DNA from: Malus domestica
Taxonomy: Eukaryota; Streptophyta; Magnoliopsida; Rosales; Rosaceae
Assembly (NCBI RefSeq): GCF_042453785.1
Contig: NC_091670.1
Span: 35,909,501-35,973,500, forward strand
Reading direction: 5' to 3'
DNA length: 64,000 nucleotides
In this document: piece by piece, positions 1 through 11,107 of the stretch
Layout of the letters: every line of letters starts with the position of its first letter
How positions within the stretch are numbered: position 1 is the first letter of the stretch
Translations under genes and position numbers: made by a program
Notes under the pieces: model-generated
Seen by the model: only the letters and a program-made list of their open reading frames with translations
Databases searched by the model: none
Told to the model about the DNA's origin: nothing

Positions 1-344
1 TACAAAACGAAACTAGACGAAACAAACAGCATAGATAGACAAACTAATACAAACAAAATAGAAGCAGATTAAACTCCGAATGATCAAACCTGCTCTGATA
101 TCAAGTTAAAAATAAACAAACGGAAGAACAAACGAAATATAACTATGACATTATTTTATTAATGGAAAACAAATAAACGAGATTGACAAGACAACTACAA
201 ATTGAAAGCTACATTTTAACTGAGTTAGTAAATAATAAGCATCATATTTATAATAAACTAAATTCTAATTTCTAATAAAAGCCAATTCAAACGGGCTCGA
301 TCCAAATCCTAAACTTATTATTTTCCAACATGACAAACAACAAA
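1..344. other. AT-rich intergenic sequence, no gene
   Basis: No open frame of note. A degenerate GCTCTGATATCA at about 94-105 resembles an inverted initiator-Met primer-binding site of an LTR retrotransposon. No LTR pair can be recognised around it. Confidence 0.4.
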
Positions 345-366
345 TGTTAGGCTAAGCTTCATTATA

Positions 367-520
367 AGGAAAACTAATGAAAATAACTTGAAAACTTTGA
401 GTTTTAATCAAAATGACAAAAATATGTTGTAAGTGAATAGTATCAGAAGTGACTTTTTAGAGTAAAATTGTCATTTTTTTGTTAAAATGAACAGTACCGG
501 GAGTGTTTCGTTAAAACTCT
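367..520. mobile_element. 154-bp MITE-like insertion with about 10-bp target duplication
   Basis: The insert starts AGGAAAACTAATGAAAA and is flanked by CTTCATTATA at 357-366 and 521-530. Copy B of the duplication has a single CCTCATTATA at this place (about 6625-6634) and no insert, so the empty site is visible. The 9-10 bp duplication fits the Mutator superfamily. The terminal repeats are weak (AGGAAAACT and AGAGTTTTA). A related end sequence occurs at 58382. Confidence 0.65.
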
Positions 521-655
521 CTTCATTATATTCAGGGAACTTATGCACACATGCCTATTTGTACACGAATGTGAAGCGAATAAAGTTTGAAAACCAATCA
601 TACATGTGCCATCATATAATCCACATGTTACAGAAACATTCCCAACAATGCATAA

Positions 656-2061
656 TGATAGCGATTTTACTACTTGTAAAACAAAGGGTTAAACCATAGA
701 AAATTCTTGCAAGAGAACAAGTGTTTGTAGTATAGAATGGCTCAAGTAAGGTCGATCTCCTCAGGGACTGATAAGTAAGGTCGATCTCCTCAGGGACTGA
801 TATAAACAATTTACGAGTTTTTGTGTATTTAACTTATTTAACTCTAAGAATTACACTAATTTGACGAAACTAAATATTACTGGATGTGGCTTAAACAAAT
901 ATCTAAAATGGGAATTGGTTTATAGGAATAATGATTCAATTTAAACAAAACAAGTAAATAAGGAAATTCAAGATAAAATAAATGATTGAAGAAAAATAGA
1001 TTGACAATATGCTAGAGTTCAACCTTTACCAACAACACTCCTACGTAGCTATTCCAATTGCTTAAATAATTGAAAACACACATACTTTGAAGGTTGGATT
1101 TTCCTTGTGTATGTTTTACTTGTGACATTCAAGCTAAAACGCATACCACTACATGCAACTTATCCATGACATTTGAATTAAATATAAACATGAGTGATTC
1201 ATTAATCTTGGTGAAAATCCTTTTGTTAAACCATGTAATCCCTAAGAGCATGATATTTACCTTAGGAGAGTACAATCCTCAATCACAAGAAGCACAACCA
1301 ATTTTAACGTGACATTCGTTCAAAATTGCATCCGATAACTTTTATAAGCATTCTAATGGTGATCAAGCATCAAGGTACATAGATAGTTTAATTCAATGAT
1401 TGAAAATATCAAAGCAAGCATGTAACAACACTTAAGCAATTGAAAAATAAATCTACGTATTCATGTTACGGCTCATGGCCTCACTCTAGCAAAAAGAAAT
1501 TAATTACACATAATTATGTTAAATACATAAAAAATTATCCATGAAGAATCAAAGAAAGAAAACACCCATTTTTGGTTCCTCCTCTGCTCCTGACTTCTTT
1601 TCCTCTGCCTGCTGCCCTCTCCTTCTGTCAGTCTCTCCACTGTGCACTGCCTTGCTTTCTCTCTGCCTATTCTTTTTCTGTTCTGCCGTATGCACTCCTC
1701 TCTGTCTATTATTTTCTGTCAGTCCGTCCCCCCCCCCCCCCAACTCCTTGCTTATTATTCTTGCTTTCCTTTTCTTATTCCTTCCACTCTTCTTTGTCCG
1801 TGTCCCCCATTTCCACTAATCAGTTATATGCTTTTCTTTTTCCCCACAAAAGCTTAATGAAAGACAAGTCCACTCTCCACTTGCCTTGTCTTTTATTTAT
1901 TTTTACAATTTCCTTTTCTCCATTTTACTTGAAATTGATCCTAAAATAAATTTAAATGCACATTAATACAAGGTAAAATAAAATACCACAATTTTAACAC
2001 AAAAACATTACAAAGATTTTAAAAATAGATGGTATAAATACATGAAATATATGAGTGATCA
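656..2061 (-). mobile_element. Solo LTR, 1406 bp, of a Ty3/gypsy Athila/Tat-like element
   Basis: The sequence begins TGATAG and ends GATCA (TG...CA). It is flanked by the 5-bp duplication CATAA at 651-655 and 2062-2066. The duplicated copy at about 6768-6775 reads straight through with one CATAA, so the insertion is proved by its empty site. No gag or pol sequence and no second LTR are present. Read on the minus strand its layout resembles the LTR at 51661. The open frames at 1541-1949 lie in a pyrimidine-rich stretch of this LTR and are not genes. Confidence 0.75.
744..801. repeat. 29-bp perfect tandem duplication
   Basis: Two adjacent 29-bp units starting AAGTAAGGTCGATCTCC occupy 744-772 and 773-801 inside the solo LTR. 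Confidence 0.85.
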
Positions 2062-3405
2062 CATAACCGCATCTATGAGAGAAAGTCTTCCTCCAACCAC
2101 AGAAAAAAAAAAGAGACCGCTACATCTTCAAAGAGTTACGCGACTTCAAAATCCTTTGTATGAAAGCTTTAGATGAGTCTAACCTTTTTTTACACTATAT
2201 TCTACTTCTAAGTCATATATACCATGATCTATTCATAATTAAGTTTTGAACTCTAACAATTTAAGTGCTCTCGTAATTCATGCAAAACGAATATAAAACA
2301 TTTTACTTACAAATTAAAAAAAAAAATCACTATATTATATGTTAAAAGAAGTATAACTTTAAACCAATATCTTCTTCTTCTCTTCTTTTATTTTTCATAA
2401 GAAAAATGATGATGTATGCATCCCTGCATTGCGTACGCACACCGATGATGTTTCTAAACCTTTTTAGGTTTAATTATCATACTTTACTATCCTTATTCTT
2501 TGGAATGATGGAAAGCTGACTCAACTTTCCTCAAACCAAAGCTTTATTCAAGCCAAGTGGACTAAGATAGATGTTCCTCACCTAGTATAGGCCGATACCA
2601 GCGATCTCGGTGAACTTATTTTTAGCATTTTCTCGCTTATTATGCTCTGAATATTTTTAGAGTTACTCCTTTCTTTATATTTTCCGTCTATTTACTTTCA
2701 AGTCATGTAGCTCGGCTCATCGGTCTAGATTTTACTTTTGTAAGCATTCGTAATCTCAACTTCATCATGAAATGATGACATTCAGATTCTCGTTTTAGTT
2801 TCTATTTCCCATTCACTTACTTTTTTAGGCAAATACGTGTAAATTCACATTAAATTTTAAGTCCTCATTTGCTTGAGACACGAAAAAACTTAATTGAATC
2901 AGTGTCTCACTCGGTGCAAAATCTTTTGGTTAAAAAGTCACTTTGACACGCAACCCTTACACACACTCAAACACAATCTTTGTATGTTGACAACCTCCAA
3001 TAGTGGCACGCTTATTTTCTTTTTTCTTTCGAGTCATTCTATGATACTGAGACCGAAAACAACTCACAGTAAATACGTGTTCAATCCAGTTCAGATTCTA
3101 TCTAAGTTTTGACACCAATATGATCAAAGTGATTAATTGATGAGAGTGTCTCATCACCAAATTAATAAAAAGGAACTGAACTTTAGGAACACTGTGGACC
3201 GTTTTTAGCAAGAAATTATATCAATCAACTATATCATTAGTTTCTCTACTACGTACTTATCTGTCTTTAATTAAAGTGTTAAAACACTTTTGTCATGGCA
3301 TCTCCTGGATCCTAGCAAACCCACGAATCTTGCCTCTAAACAATAGATTTGGTAGTTGCATGTCTAAAGATGTCTTCAGTTAAATCCAGTGGCCAATATT
3401 TTATA

Positions 3406-3433
3406 GCATATATATATATATACACACACACAC
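3406..3433. repeat. (TA)n(CA)n microsatellite
   Basis: A run of TA followed by CA dinucleotides. The matching position of copy B (about 12297-12308) has only a short TATATA run and no CA repeat, so the tract expanded in copy A or shrank in copy B. Confidence 0.85.
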
Positions 3434-4121
3434 CTAGTCGAACTAATAAAACTAATTCAAAACTTAATAAAGATTATTACATGGGGGTTCCTTCTTTACA
3501 TTCTGAATGGACTTGGACAAACTAATTAAGAAAATTAATGTTTATTAGAGTGCTTTGGCTCTTTAAACCCTTTACTAGTGTCCAGATTCTATGCTGATAT
3601 ATGTAACTAGTAATTCCTCTTTGTAAATAAAATAAGAATTTTATATGTGTTTATGAACTTTTATTATCAAACTGTGATTTGCAAACGAGTTAAAAACACA
3701 ATGTTAGCACAAAAATTAAGTACAAACCAGACGATTTAATGCATTATTTGATGGTTATATGAGAACATAGCAAAAACAACTAATTAGGAATGGGTTGCTC
3801 TAAGAATTGGAAAAAAAAAAGTTAGGGAAAATTTAGAAACTAGCTATTGTCCATACTCACAATTCACCTAATGATCTAATTTAATTAGTCAACATTACCA
3901 AATTTCCTTCAAACATGGCGTGCCTTAACACTATATCACTGTACATCTGTAATAATATTGGTAAAGCACTGACCAGTTAGAGGAATGGAAAGTGGTACAA
4001 ATATTAACCCATCTGAAGTGGCAGATATTTGAATGTGTATGCTCAATGTTGGTCGCAATATTTACCAATATTTCAGTATCATGGCAGACAAAGATATAGA
4101 GCACTTGAGTGGCTTCCTTAG

Positions 4122-4237
4122 AAAAGATATAGAACACTTGGAGCTAACGGAAGACTTGACGAAAAACGAGTACAGTAGTGTTTAGGATTCGTACGGCCGA
4201 TCCTACTTAGTAGAATAAAGCTTGGTTGTTGTAATTA
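4122..4237 (+). mobile_element. Diverged 3' tail of an RTE-type LINE
   Basis: The block aligns with the end of the LINE fragment at 53845-53965: acttgga-ctaacggaagac, then a region ending CC-ACTTAGT, then a short GTTGTTG tail. The reading frame is lost. It sits between the end of the duplication homology and the promoter of BBE-like gene 1. Confidence 0.65.
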
Positions 4238-4379
4238 TTCCACTATCACATAAATGAAAAAATTCGCATTGAAAATGTCTCTTTTATTAGGCAAACGTTT
4301 ATGAAAAGATTCTTCTGTTAGGCAAACGTTTGTGAGAAGTCTAACTGTATATCTTTTCAACTCTTCCAACTCATATTAC

Positions 4380-4387
4380 CTATATAA
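4380..4387 (+). promoter_or_regulatory. TATA box of BBE-like gene 1
   Basis: CTATATAA lies 47-54 bases before the ATG at 4434, a normal plant spacing for a short leader. Confidence 0.55.
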
Positions 4388-4433
4388 GTGAGCTCAGAGC
4401 TCATACCATTTCACATTTATAGAACAAATAAAG

Positions 4434-6020
4434 ATGGAGATCCCACACATAAAACTACTTCCCCTACCACTTTTCTTCCTTCTAAACTCAGTTTGTTCTA
4501 CAAATTCGAACTCGATTTCGGAAAGCTTTGTCACATGCTTTTCATCCAGCATAAATTCTACCTCAACAAGCAAAATCATCCTCACGGAAAGCACTACGGA
4601 CTATTCCTTGGTCTTAAAATCTTCCATACAGAATCTCCGATTCTTGAACACATCAACACCGAAACCACAAGCTATCATTACTCCTTCTCAATACTCTCAT
4701 GTTCAGGCAGCCGTGGTATGTGCCAAGAAAGACGGCATACAAATAAGAACCCGAAGCGGGGGCCATGACTACGAGGGCCTATCCTATGTATCCAAAACTC
4801 CTTTCATCATCATTGATCTTTTCAATCTTCGATCTATCGATGTTGACATAGAGAATGAGAGTGCTCGGGTTGAGTCAGGTGCTACTCTCGGAGAGTTGTA
4901 CTACACAATTTCACAAAAGAGTAAAGTTCATGGATTTCCAGCAGGGACATGCCCAACTATCGGTGTAGGGGGACATATTAGCGGAGGTGGATTTGGTACT
5001 ATACTCCGAAAATATGGTCTAGCAGCTGACAATGTTATTGATGCTAAGATTGTTGACGTTAATGGCAGGATTCTCGACCGAAAATCCATGGGAGAAGAAC
5101 TCTTTTGGGCTATTCGAGGAGGGGGAGGCTCAAGCTTTGGAGTTATTCTAGAATGGAAACTTAGGTTGGTTCGTGTTCCTCCATCTGTGACAGTTTTCAA
5201 AATTTCACAGACCATAGAACAAGGCGCAACCAAACTATTTTCGAAATGGCAAAACATTGCAGATACACTTCATGAAGACATTTTCCTACATTCAGTCGTA
5301 GGTGTTGGAAATGAAGCTGGCGCAAATGGTGGCAAAACTATTATAATTGAATTCGGTTCGTTGTTTCTTGGGCCAGTCGAGAAACTTCTCCCTCTGATGC
5401 AAGACAATTTTCCGGAGTTACGTTTAGACCGGAGCAACTGCACTGAAATGAGCTGGATTGAGTCTGTTCTATACTTCGCCTACATCTCAATAAACGAGTC
5501 GGAAGCTTTGCTCAGGAGAACTCAACAATCTAAGAGCTTCTTCAAAGCAAAATCAGACTATGTGACTGAACCAATTTCGGAAGCTGGCTTGGAAGGTTTA
5601 TGGCAAACACTGATTGAAGCAGAAGCTTATTTGATATTGACACCTTATGGTGGAAAAATGAGTGAGATTTCAGATTCGGAAACTCCTTTCCCACACAGAA
5701 TTGGCAACATATTCAAAATCCAGTATATGGTCACTTGGGATGATGGCAAGGAAACTGAGAAATATATTGGCATGATGAGAAGGCTGTATGATTACATGGC
5801 ACCATATGTTTCAAAGTCCCCAAGAGGTGCCTATTTGAATTATAGGGATCTTGACTTGGGGAGGAACAATGCTTGTAATACAAGCTATGGACAAGCAAGC
5901 ATTTGGGGCTTAAAGTATTTCAAGAATAATTTTAGGAGACTTGTTCATGTGAAGACCTTAGTTGATCCTGCTAACTTCTTTAGGAATGAACAAAGCATCC
6001 CTGTGTTCCCATCTAGATGA
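4434..6020 (+). CDS. BBE-like: Berberine bridge enzyme-like FAD oxidoreductase, gene 1 (intact, intronless)
   Basis: A 528-residue secreted flavoprotein of the VAO/PCMH fold. Family members oxidise alcohols or the anomeric carbon of sugars; the substrate here is unknown. Residues 1 to about 22 form a signal peptide. The FAD-binding domain holds RSGGHDYEG with His111 and GTCPTIGVGGH with Cys173, the two residues that tether FAD in this family. A conserved active-site tyrosine is in RKYGLAADN (Tyr194). The C-terminal BBE domain contains NYRDLDLG (Tyr470) and ends in the usual FFRNEQSIP. The third residue after Cys173 is Ile176; a branched or bulky residue here is linked to poor oxygen reactivity. 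Length is typical (about 530). The start follows a TATA box at 4380 and is the first ATG before the signal peptide. It is the first of five tandem paralogues; the next lies 15 kb away. Confidence 0.95.
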   Translation: MEIPHIKLLPLPLFFLLNSVCSTNSNSISESFVTCFSSSINSTSTSKIILTESTTDYSLVLKSSIQNLRFLNTSTPKPQAIITPSQYSHVQAAVVCAKKDGIQIRTRSGGHDYEGLSYVSKTPFIIIDLFNLRSIDVDIENESARVESGATLGELYYTISQKSKVHGFPAGTCPTIGVGGHISGGGFGTILRKYGLAADNVIDAKIVDVNGRILDRKSMGEELFWAIRGGGGSSFGVILEWKLRLVRVPPSVTVFKISQTIEQGATKLFSKWQNIADTLHEDIFLHSVVGVGNEAGANGGKTIIIEFGSLFLGPVEKLLPLMQDNFPELRLDRSNCTEMSWIESVLYFAYISINESEALLRRTQQSKSFFKAKSDYVTEPISEAGLEGLWQTLIEAEAYLILTPYGGKMSEISDSETPFPHRIGNIFKIQYMVTWDDGKETEKYIGMMRRLYDYMAPYVSKSPRGAYLNYRDLDLGRNNACNTSYGQASIWGLKYFKNNFRRLVHVKTLVDPANFFRNEQSIPVFPSR

Positions 6021-6089
6021 GTTGGGAACTTGTGATTAGTTTTTATCATACTAATGATAAGTATCAAGTGTTTTTTTTTTTTCCTTAAT

Positions 6090-6095
6090 AATAAA
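6090..6095 (+). terminator. Poly(A) signal of BBE-like gene 1
   Basis: AATAAA lies 70 bases after the stop codon, following a T-rich stretch. Confidence 0.5.
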
Positions 6096-7359
6096 GGATT
6101 AAGCGAGATTAATTTGTCAATGAAAGGTCACAAGGTGCAAACCATATACCCTTAAACTCGAAGAATAAGGGGAAACTTTCTTGTCCCAAGAGTATTTTCA
6201 ATGTAGAGTTTCAGAATATACTTGTCAAAATGGACCCTAAAAAGGATTTAGAATTTCATGTATAGTGGGCCACCAAAATGTGCTTTGAATTTCATAGGAG
6301 AAAATAGAAATGGGCTTGCTAGGCCCAAGACTACTGCTAGAATGACAGTAATCATTTCAAGGGGTTAGTCTCTGGTGTTTTCCACACACCATTTTTTTAC
6401 TTTTCATACATTTTTTTTTAATTTTTGACTGTCTAATAAAAAGAATTAAAAATGATCAAAGAACAGAAATTAACAAGATGTGTGTGAGAGGTAAAAAAAA
6501 TTGTGTGGTGATAGCATCACCCTTTAGTTTTTAGACAATCTTGAGCATTGTGTTATCTCTTATGTGTTTGGGTTTGTCTTATAAGTAGTGTGCACAACTT
6601 TATCAAACAAGTGTTAGGCTAAGCCTCATTATATCCACGGAACTTATATGCCTATGCCTATTTGTACACAAATGTTAGACGAATGAAGTCCGAAGGATAA
6701 TTGTACATGACCGCATCATATTCATAATCATACAATCCACATGTTACAGAAACTATTCCAACAATACATAACCGCATCTATGGGAGAAAGTCTTCCTCCA
6801 ACCACATAAACAAAAAGACCCGCTACACTTCAAAATAACTTTGCACTCCAATGTATGAAAGCTTAGATGAGTAACTTTTTTTACACAATATTCGTACTTC
6901 TGGAGAAGACTTGAGCTTAAGTTATACAATGATCTAACTATAATTTGGTTTTAAACTCAACACAATAATTAAAATGTCCTAGTGATTCATACAAAGCGAA
7001 CATGAGATCATTCACTTACAAATTAAGAAAAATATCACTAATATCATATTGTTAGAGGAGTATAACTTTAAAACAAAACCATCTTCTTTTTCTTTCTTTT
7101 TTCCCAAGAAAAAAAAATGATGATGCATTCATCCCTTACATTTCATACACACACCAATGATGTTTCTGAACCTTTTTAAGTTTAATTATCATACTTTACT
7201 ATTCCTTGAATAGAATGCATTATGTTTTAGAACATAAATAAAAATAAAGTCTGTTATGGGGTCAATTTATATTTAGTTATACCAAATCATGCGACTCCGA
7301 CTCATCAAGTTCGAAGTTCAATATAGAATCCCATTCTAGGACTCGGATGACCATCTCAC

Positions 7360-7626
7360 TGTTAGGAGTATTAAGATCCTATGGCTATGAGTTAGACATG
7401 TGTCAAAAGATTAAATAGTTAGTTAAGTTTGTTATAGAGAAGCTTAGAGTGTAAGCTACTATTGCAAACTATATAAACCTTGTAACAGATATTTTGTATT
7501 AGATAAGGAAAGATATACATTGTTTCTGATGTTCTCTTCTATTTCTCTAAACTCTCTCTAAAACCTCAGTTCTTTGACTCTTCATATTCTTCCTTTCTGT
7601 AAAGCTATCTTCTTCAATGGTTTACA
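7360..7626 (+). repeat. 5' LTR of the TRIM-like element
   Basis: 267 bp, starting TGTTAGGAG and ending TTTACA. It differs from the 3' LTR at seven sites (about 2.6%). Confidence 0.88.
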
Positions 7627-7985
7627 TGGTATCATTCGCCTGAACAAGCACAATAGCTTGGAGATTTTTTTCTTTCGATATTGGTTTATCTGCTTCCGCT
7701 TATACAATCTTGTCTCTATGTGCTCTTTTCTGTTTCATTGGGGTTCTTCATATTTCCGTCGTCATCTGGTTGCGAGTTCTTGAAAGAGTGCACACCAACT
7801 GTTTGTGATTAGTTATGTGTGAAGATTTCTTCTTAATTCGCAACAATGGTTACTGCTGCTCAGTTATAGATCCTACAATTTCCAATTGCGTCCTTGATTT
7901 CGTCAGTTTCAAGCTCGGTAAATGTGAAATTGGATGAAACCAATTATTTGGGTTGGCATTTTCAGATGGAGCTACTTCTTGAAGG

Positions 7986-8252
7986 TGTTAGGAGTATTAA
8001 GATCCTAAGGCTATGAGTTAGACATGTGTCAAGAGATTAAATAGTTAGTTAAGTTTGTTATAGAGAAGCTTAGAGTGTAAGCTACTATTGCAAACTATAT
8101 AAACCTTGTAATAGATATTTTGTATTAGATAAGGAAAGATATACATTGTTTCTGATATTCTCTTCCATTTCTCTAAACTCTCTCTAAAACCTCAGTTCTT
8201 TGACTCTTCATCTTCTTCCTTTATGTAAAGCTATCTTCTTCAATGGTTTACA
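7986..8252 (+). repeat. 3' LTR of the TRIM-like element
   Basis: 267 bp, same ends as the 5' LTR. It is followed by the CTCAC target duplication. Confidence 0.88.
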
Positions 8253-8257
8253 CTCAC

Positions 8258-8823
8258 ATCAATCCAATCGGTCCGAGGACTCAGACAGGGTTCTGAGGGC
8301 TCGTATAGGGTTCTCCTTAAAGCACTCTATGCCACGCGGACGACCAGACCCGAGAATATCTTGTCTCCTTAAATGCTTAGCAGTGTGTCATTTTGACATA
8401 CTGATGTGACCACAACAATCGTGCAAAAATGCTTCAAGACATATAGCTAAAAGCCATAAATTAGGAATTGCAGTTATTGTCAACGTCAAATGACAGATAT
8501 ACCCCTCATAACGGAGTTGCACTGTGGTCATTGAGTTCACATGACCCCAATAACCCAATGTTTCTCCTTTTTTTTTTCTTGACCTTTACAAGTCTGAGAA
8601 AGAAATGGTTTGTCAATGTGAGTTTTAGCTTATTTTTTTTCTCAACCTGTCACCCCCATGTTGCTGCTTCTTCTATTTTCTTCTTTCTTTCCTCTATCTT
8701 TTTCTTCTTATGAGGTGTTACTTCTTCTTAATTTAGATTTCCTATGTTCTTTACAGTGTGCTTAACTCAAACTCTTCTTAGTTGACCCAAAAAAAATCGT
8801 GCTCTTATTTCCTCTTATGTTCT
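8258..8823. other. Intergenic, no gene recognised
   Basis: The stretch includes T-rich runs at 8566-8710. The short open frames here are low-complexity and have no recognisable family motif. Confidence 0.5.
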
Positions 8824-11107
8824 TGACATGCCCTGATCCCAATGTCCGAGGGATATCGGGATGGCCACGTGTTGGCCGACACCCGAGGTGATGCAAGCCA
8901 TTTAATGAATGCATATGCCGAGAACATGTGAAACATGCATATAAATTTTCGCGCGTAACTACGCAAGGTAATATTCAAATATAAGTCTTACAAAATACCA
9001 TAATAGTATTCAACTGCCAATAATGAATATAATGATAATGCATGACATGTTCAAAGCATACAACTAATAAGCGGAAAGTAAAGTAGAAAGGTGCTATTAC
9101 AATAGATGTCAAAGCAGGGAGGATGATATGATATCACTGGTAAGGGAATGCCTCGTAGTTTGGATCGTATGCCTTGTTCCTATGTCCTGAGGGAGTGTAA
9201 AACAAACATGAGTGGACCAAGTTATATATAAATAATACGGAAACAATTATTCAACATACTAACCCCCAAAGTTTTATGAAAACTAATAGTATAATAGGTG
9301 ATAGATTTGCCGAAACCCCTAGCATGCCATAAAACCTTTCATAAAACATATCTTATATATAATGTGCTAACTAGTGGTATTAGTATCACCCATATGCACA
9401 AAACAGTGCCCTACACACACCTTCCCGAAGGCAATATAAGTATCATCTCCCATACACACAAAACAATGCCCTACACATGCCCGCCCGATGGCAATATAAG
9501 TATCATCTCCCATACGCACATAATAGTGCCTTACACACGCTAGCCCGAAGGCAATATAAGTATCATCGCCCGTAGGTAGAATAGTGACCACTAGATAAGC
9601 ACAAAACGTTGAATATAATCTTTCCAACTCAAAAACATCTTCATAGTATATAGTCATCCATCATATATATTATAAAGAAGTGTAAAAATATTTTCATAAA
9701 TAGTATATAGTCATCCATCATATATACTACAAAGAACAATAGTTCGATAAAGTATGGTATTCCAAAATATTCTCAGTAAAGCATGATAATCATATAATGT
9801 AAATTCAATTTACTTATAAAACATTACCATTAAATCATGCTTTTCATGTATGCATTTCTACTATTAAAACATGCATTTTAGAAGGGGTCCACTCATAGAT
9901 ACTTCGTCGTCGAAGAGTCGTACGAAATAGAAAGAACATAATCGTCGCTAATAATTGCACCTAAGCACATAAAGGGTCCAATTAACAAAACTATACTTAA
10001 ACGATTGAATTTCATAAAACGGACATCATAAACGGATTCAGAACGTCAAAAAACATAAAGCGGGACCTCAGGTACCCCACATGCCGCCGTACGTGCCGCT
10101 GTAAGGTGGTGTCTCCAATGGCCACGCGCTGTCGTGGGTCACCGAAAAAGTCGCCAACGTTGCCGTGGATGGTGGCGCGTGTACTCCACGTGCCGGCACC
10201 AGCAAGCACCCACGCATCGCCTACACGCACGGCTGGCTTCTGGGTTGGATCAGGTTTGGGCTTGGGCCTAAAAGGTTTCTAGGCTTGGGTTCCTTAGGCC
10301 GAAAGCCTAATCTTGAACGGCCCAAAGGCCTGAGGTCCAAGGGTCCGGCCTAGGGTTAATTGGGTTAAGGGTTTTAAATGGCTTGGGCTTAAAAGCTTGA
10401 CGCAAGGGTCTTTGGGTTTCAGAAATAAATAAAATAAATAATTAATTAAATGGGTTTGGGTTTAACGGGCCTAAGGCCCGAGTTCTACATAGTTTAAAGG
10501 ACCTGGGTTCATTGGGTTTGGGTCGTTGACCCGTTTCTCGCAGAGGAAGAAAGCCGGAGCCTCCCGTGCTCTGGTCAACACCAAAACGCCACCCTAGTCT
10601 ATGATCTAGGTACCAAAACTAAGGTAGATGTGAGATGGAGAGATTGTTATCTGAGATCTGTCGTGAAAATGGCCAGAGGTGGCCGGACTTAGCTCGAGAG
10701 TCACGGGGGTGGGGGTTCGCCAGAGGTTTCCTGGGTTTCTAGGCTTCACCGAGCTTCACAGAGACGAGGGAGAGTAAGGGGAGGTCCTCGCGAGGGTGAG
10801 GATGGTGGTGCCGTCGCCGGGGTGTCTCCTTGGGTGTGCATGGGTGTCGATCGGGAAAGGGTCCGAGAGAGTGTGAGTGTGTGAGAAAGAGTGAAAGTGA
10901 GTGAGAGAGAGAGAGAGCTCAGGGAGGAGAGAGAAAAAAGGAAAAGGATGGGGGCTTGCCACTTGGCAGGCAGAGATATGAGAGAATGAGAGAGAATCTG
11001 GAAAAATGGATCCGGATAGGGTATTAGATGAAGGATTAAAATGTAAATTTCATATACTTTAAGGGAAATTGTGAAATTACATTAAACTTTGGGGGTGGGG
11101 TTTCACA
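8824..11107 (-). mobile_element. Candidate solo or orphan LTR, about 2.28 kb, of a Ty3/gypsy element
   Basis: Read on the minus strand the block starts TGTGAAACCCCACCCC and ends CAGGGCATGTCA, the TG...CA form of a chromovirus-type (Tekay/Del-like) LTR as I remember it. Flanks are TGTTC/TGTTT-like, at best an imperfect 5-bp duplication. It holds a 60-bp tandem repeat at 9391-9570 and an unusually GC-rich stretch at 10080-10990. No gag or pol frame is seen. The ends are uncertain and the family is a guess. Confidence 0.45.
9391..9570. repeat. Three 60-bp tandem units
   Basis: Units start at 9391, 9451 and 9511 (CATATGCAC, CATACACAC, CATACGCAC). Each contains GGCAATATAAGTATCATC. A degenerate further unit follows. 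Confidence 0.85.

Larger units (their letters stand above)
345..4121 (+). repeat. Segmental duplication, copy A (upstream of BBE-like gene 1)
   Basis: Stretches of this segment match 6611-13444 in the same order and orientation. Examples are 534-655 with 6641-6775, 2062-2505 with 6772-7200, and 2571-4121 with 11567-13444. Identity looks high but is broken by many small indels and by mobile elements present in only one copy. Homology ends about 310 bases before the start codon of BBE-like gene 1, exactly where a LINE tail begins. No gene is seen inside the copy. The boundaries were set by eye. Confidence 0.8.
7360..8252 (+). mobile_element. 893-bp internally deleted Ty1/copia (TRIM-like) element
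   Basis: Two 267-bp direct LTRs (7360-7626 and 7986-8252; TG...CA, seven differences) flank a 359-bp interior, with the 5-bp duplication CTCAC at 7355-7359 and 8253-8257. The interior starts directly with TGGTATCA, the start of an initiator-Met primer-binding site. It ends with about 20 codons of a copia Gag N-terminus (VKLDETNYLGWHFQMELLLEG), abutting the 3' LTR after GAAGG. All of pol is missing. The element cannot encode its own transposition and has TRIM size, but it is a recognisable deletion derivative of a coding copia family. Confidence 0.85.

Noticed and set aside
1541-1949. Overlapping ORFs of 92-125 codons
   Set aside because: Low-complexity Ser/Leu/Phe/Cys/Pro translation of a pyrimidine-rich part of the solo LTR.
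9298-9657. ORFs with repeated peptides on both strands
   Set aside because: They simply translate the 60-bp tandem repeat in an LTR-like region.
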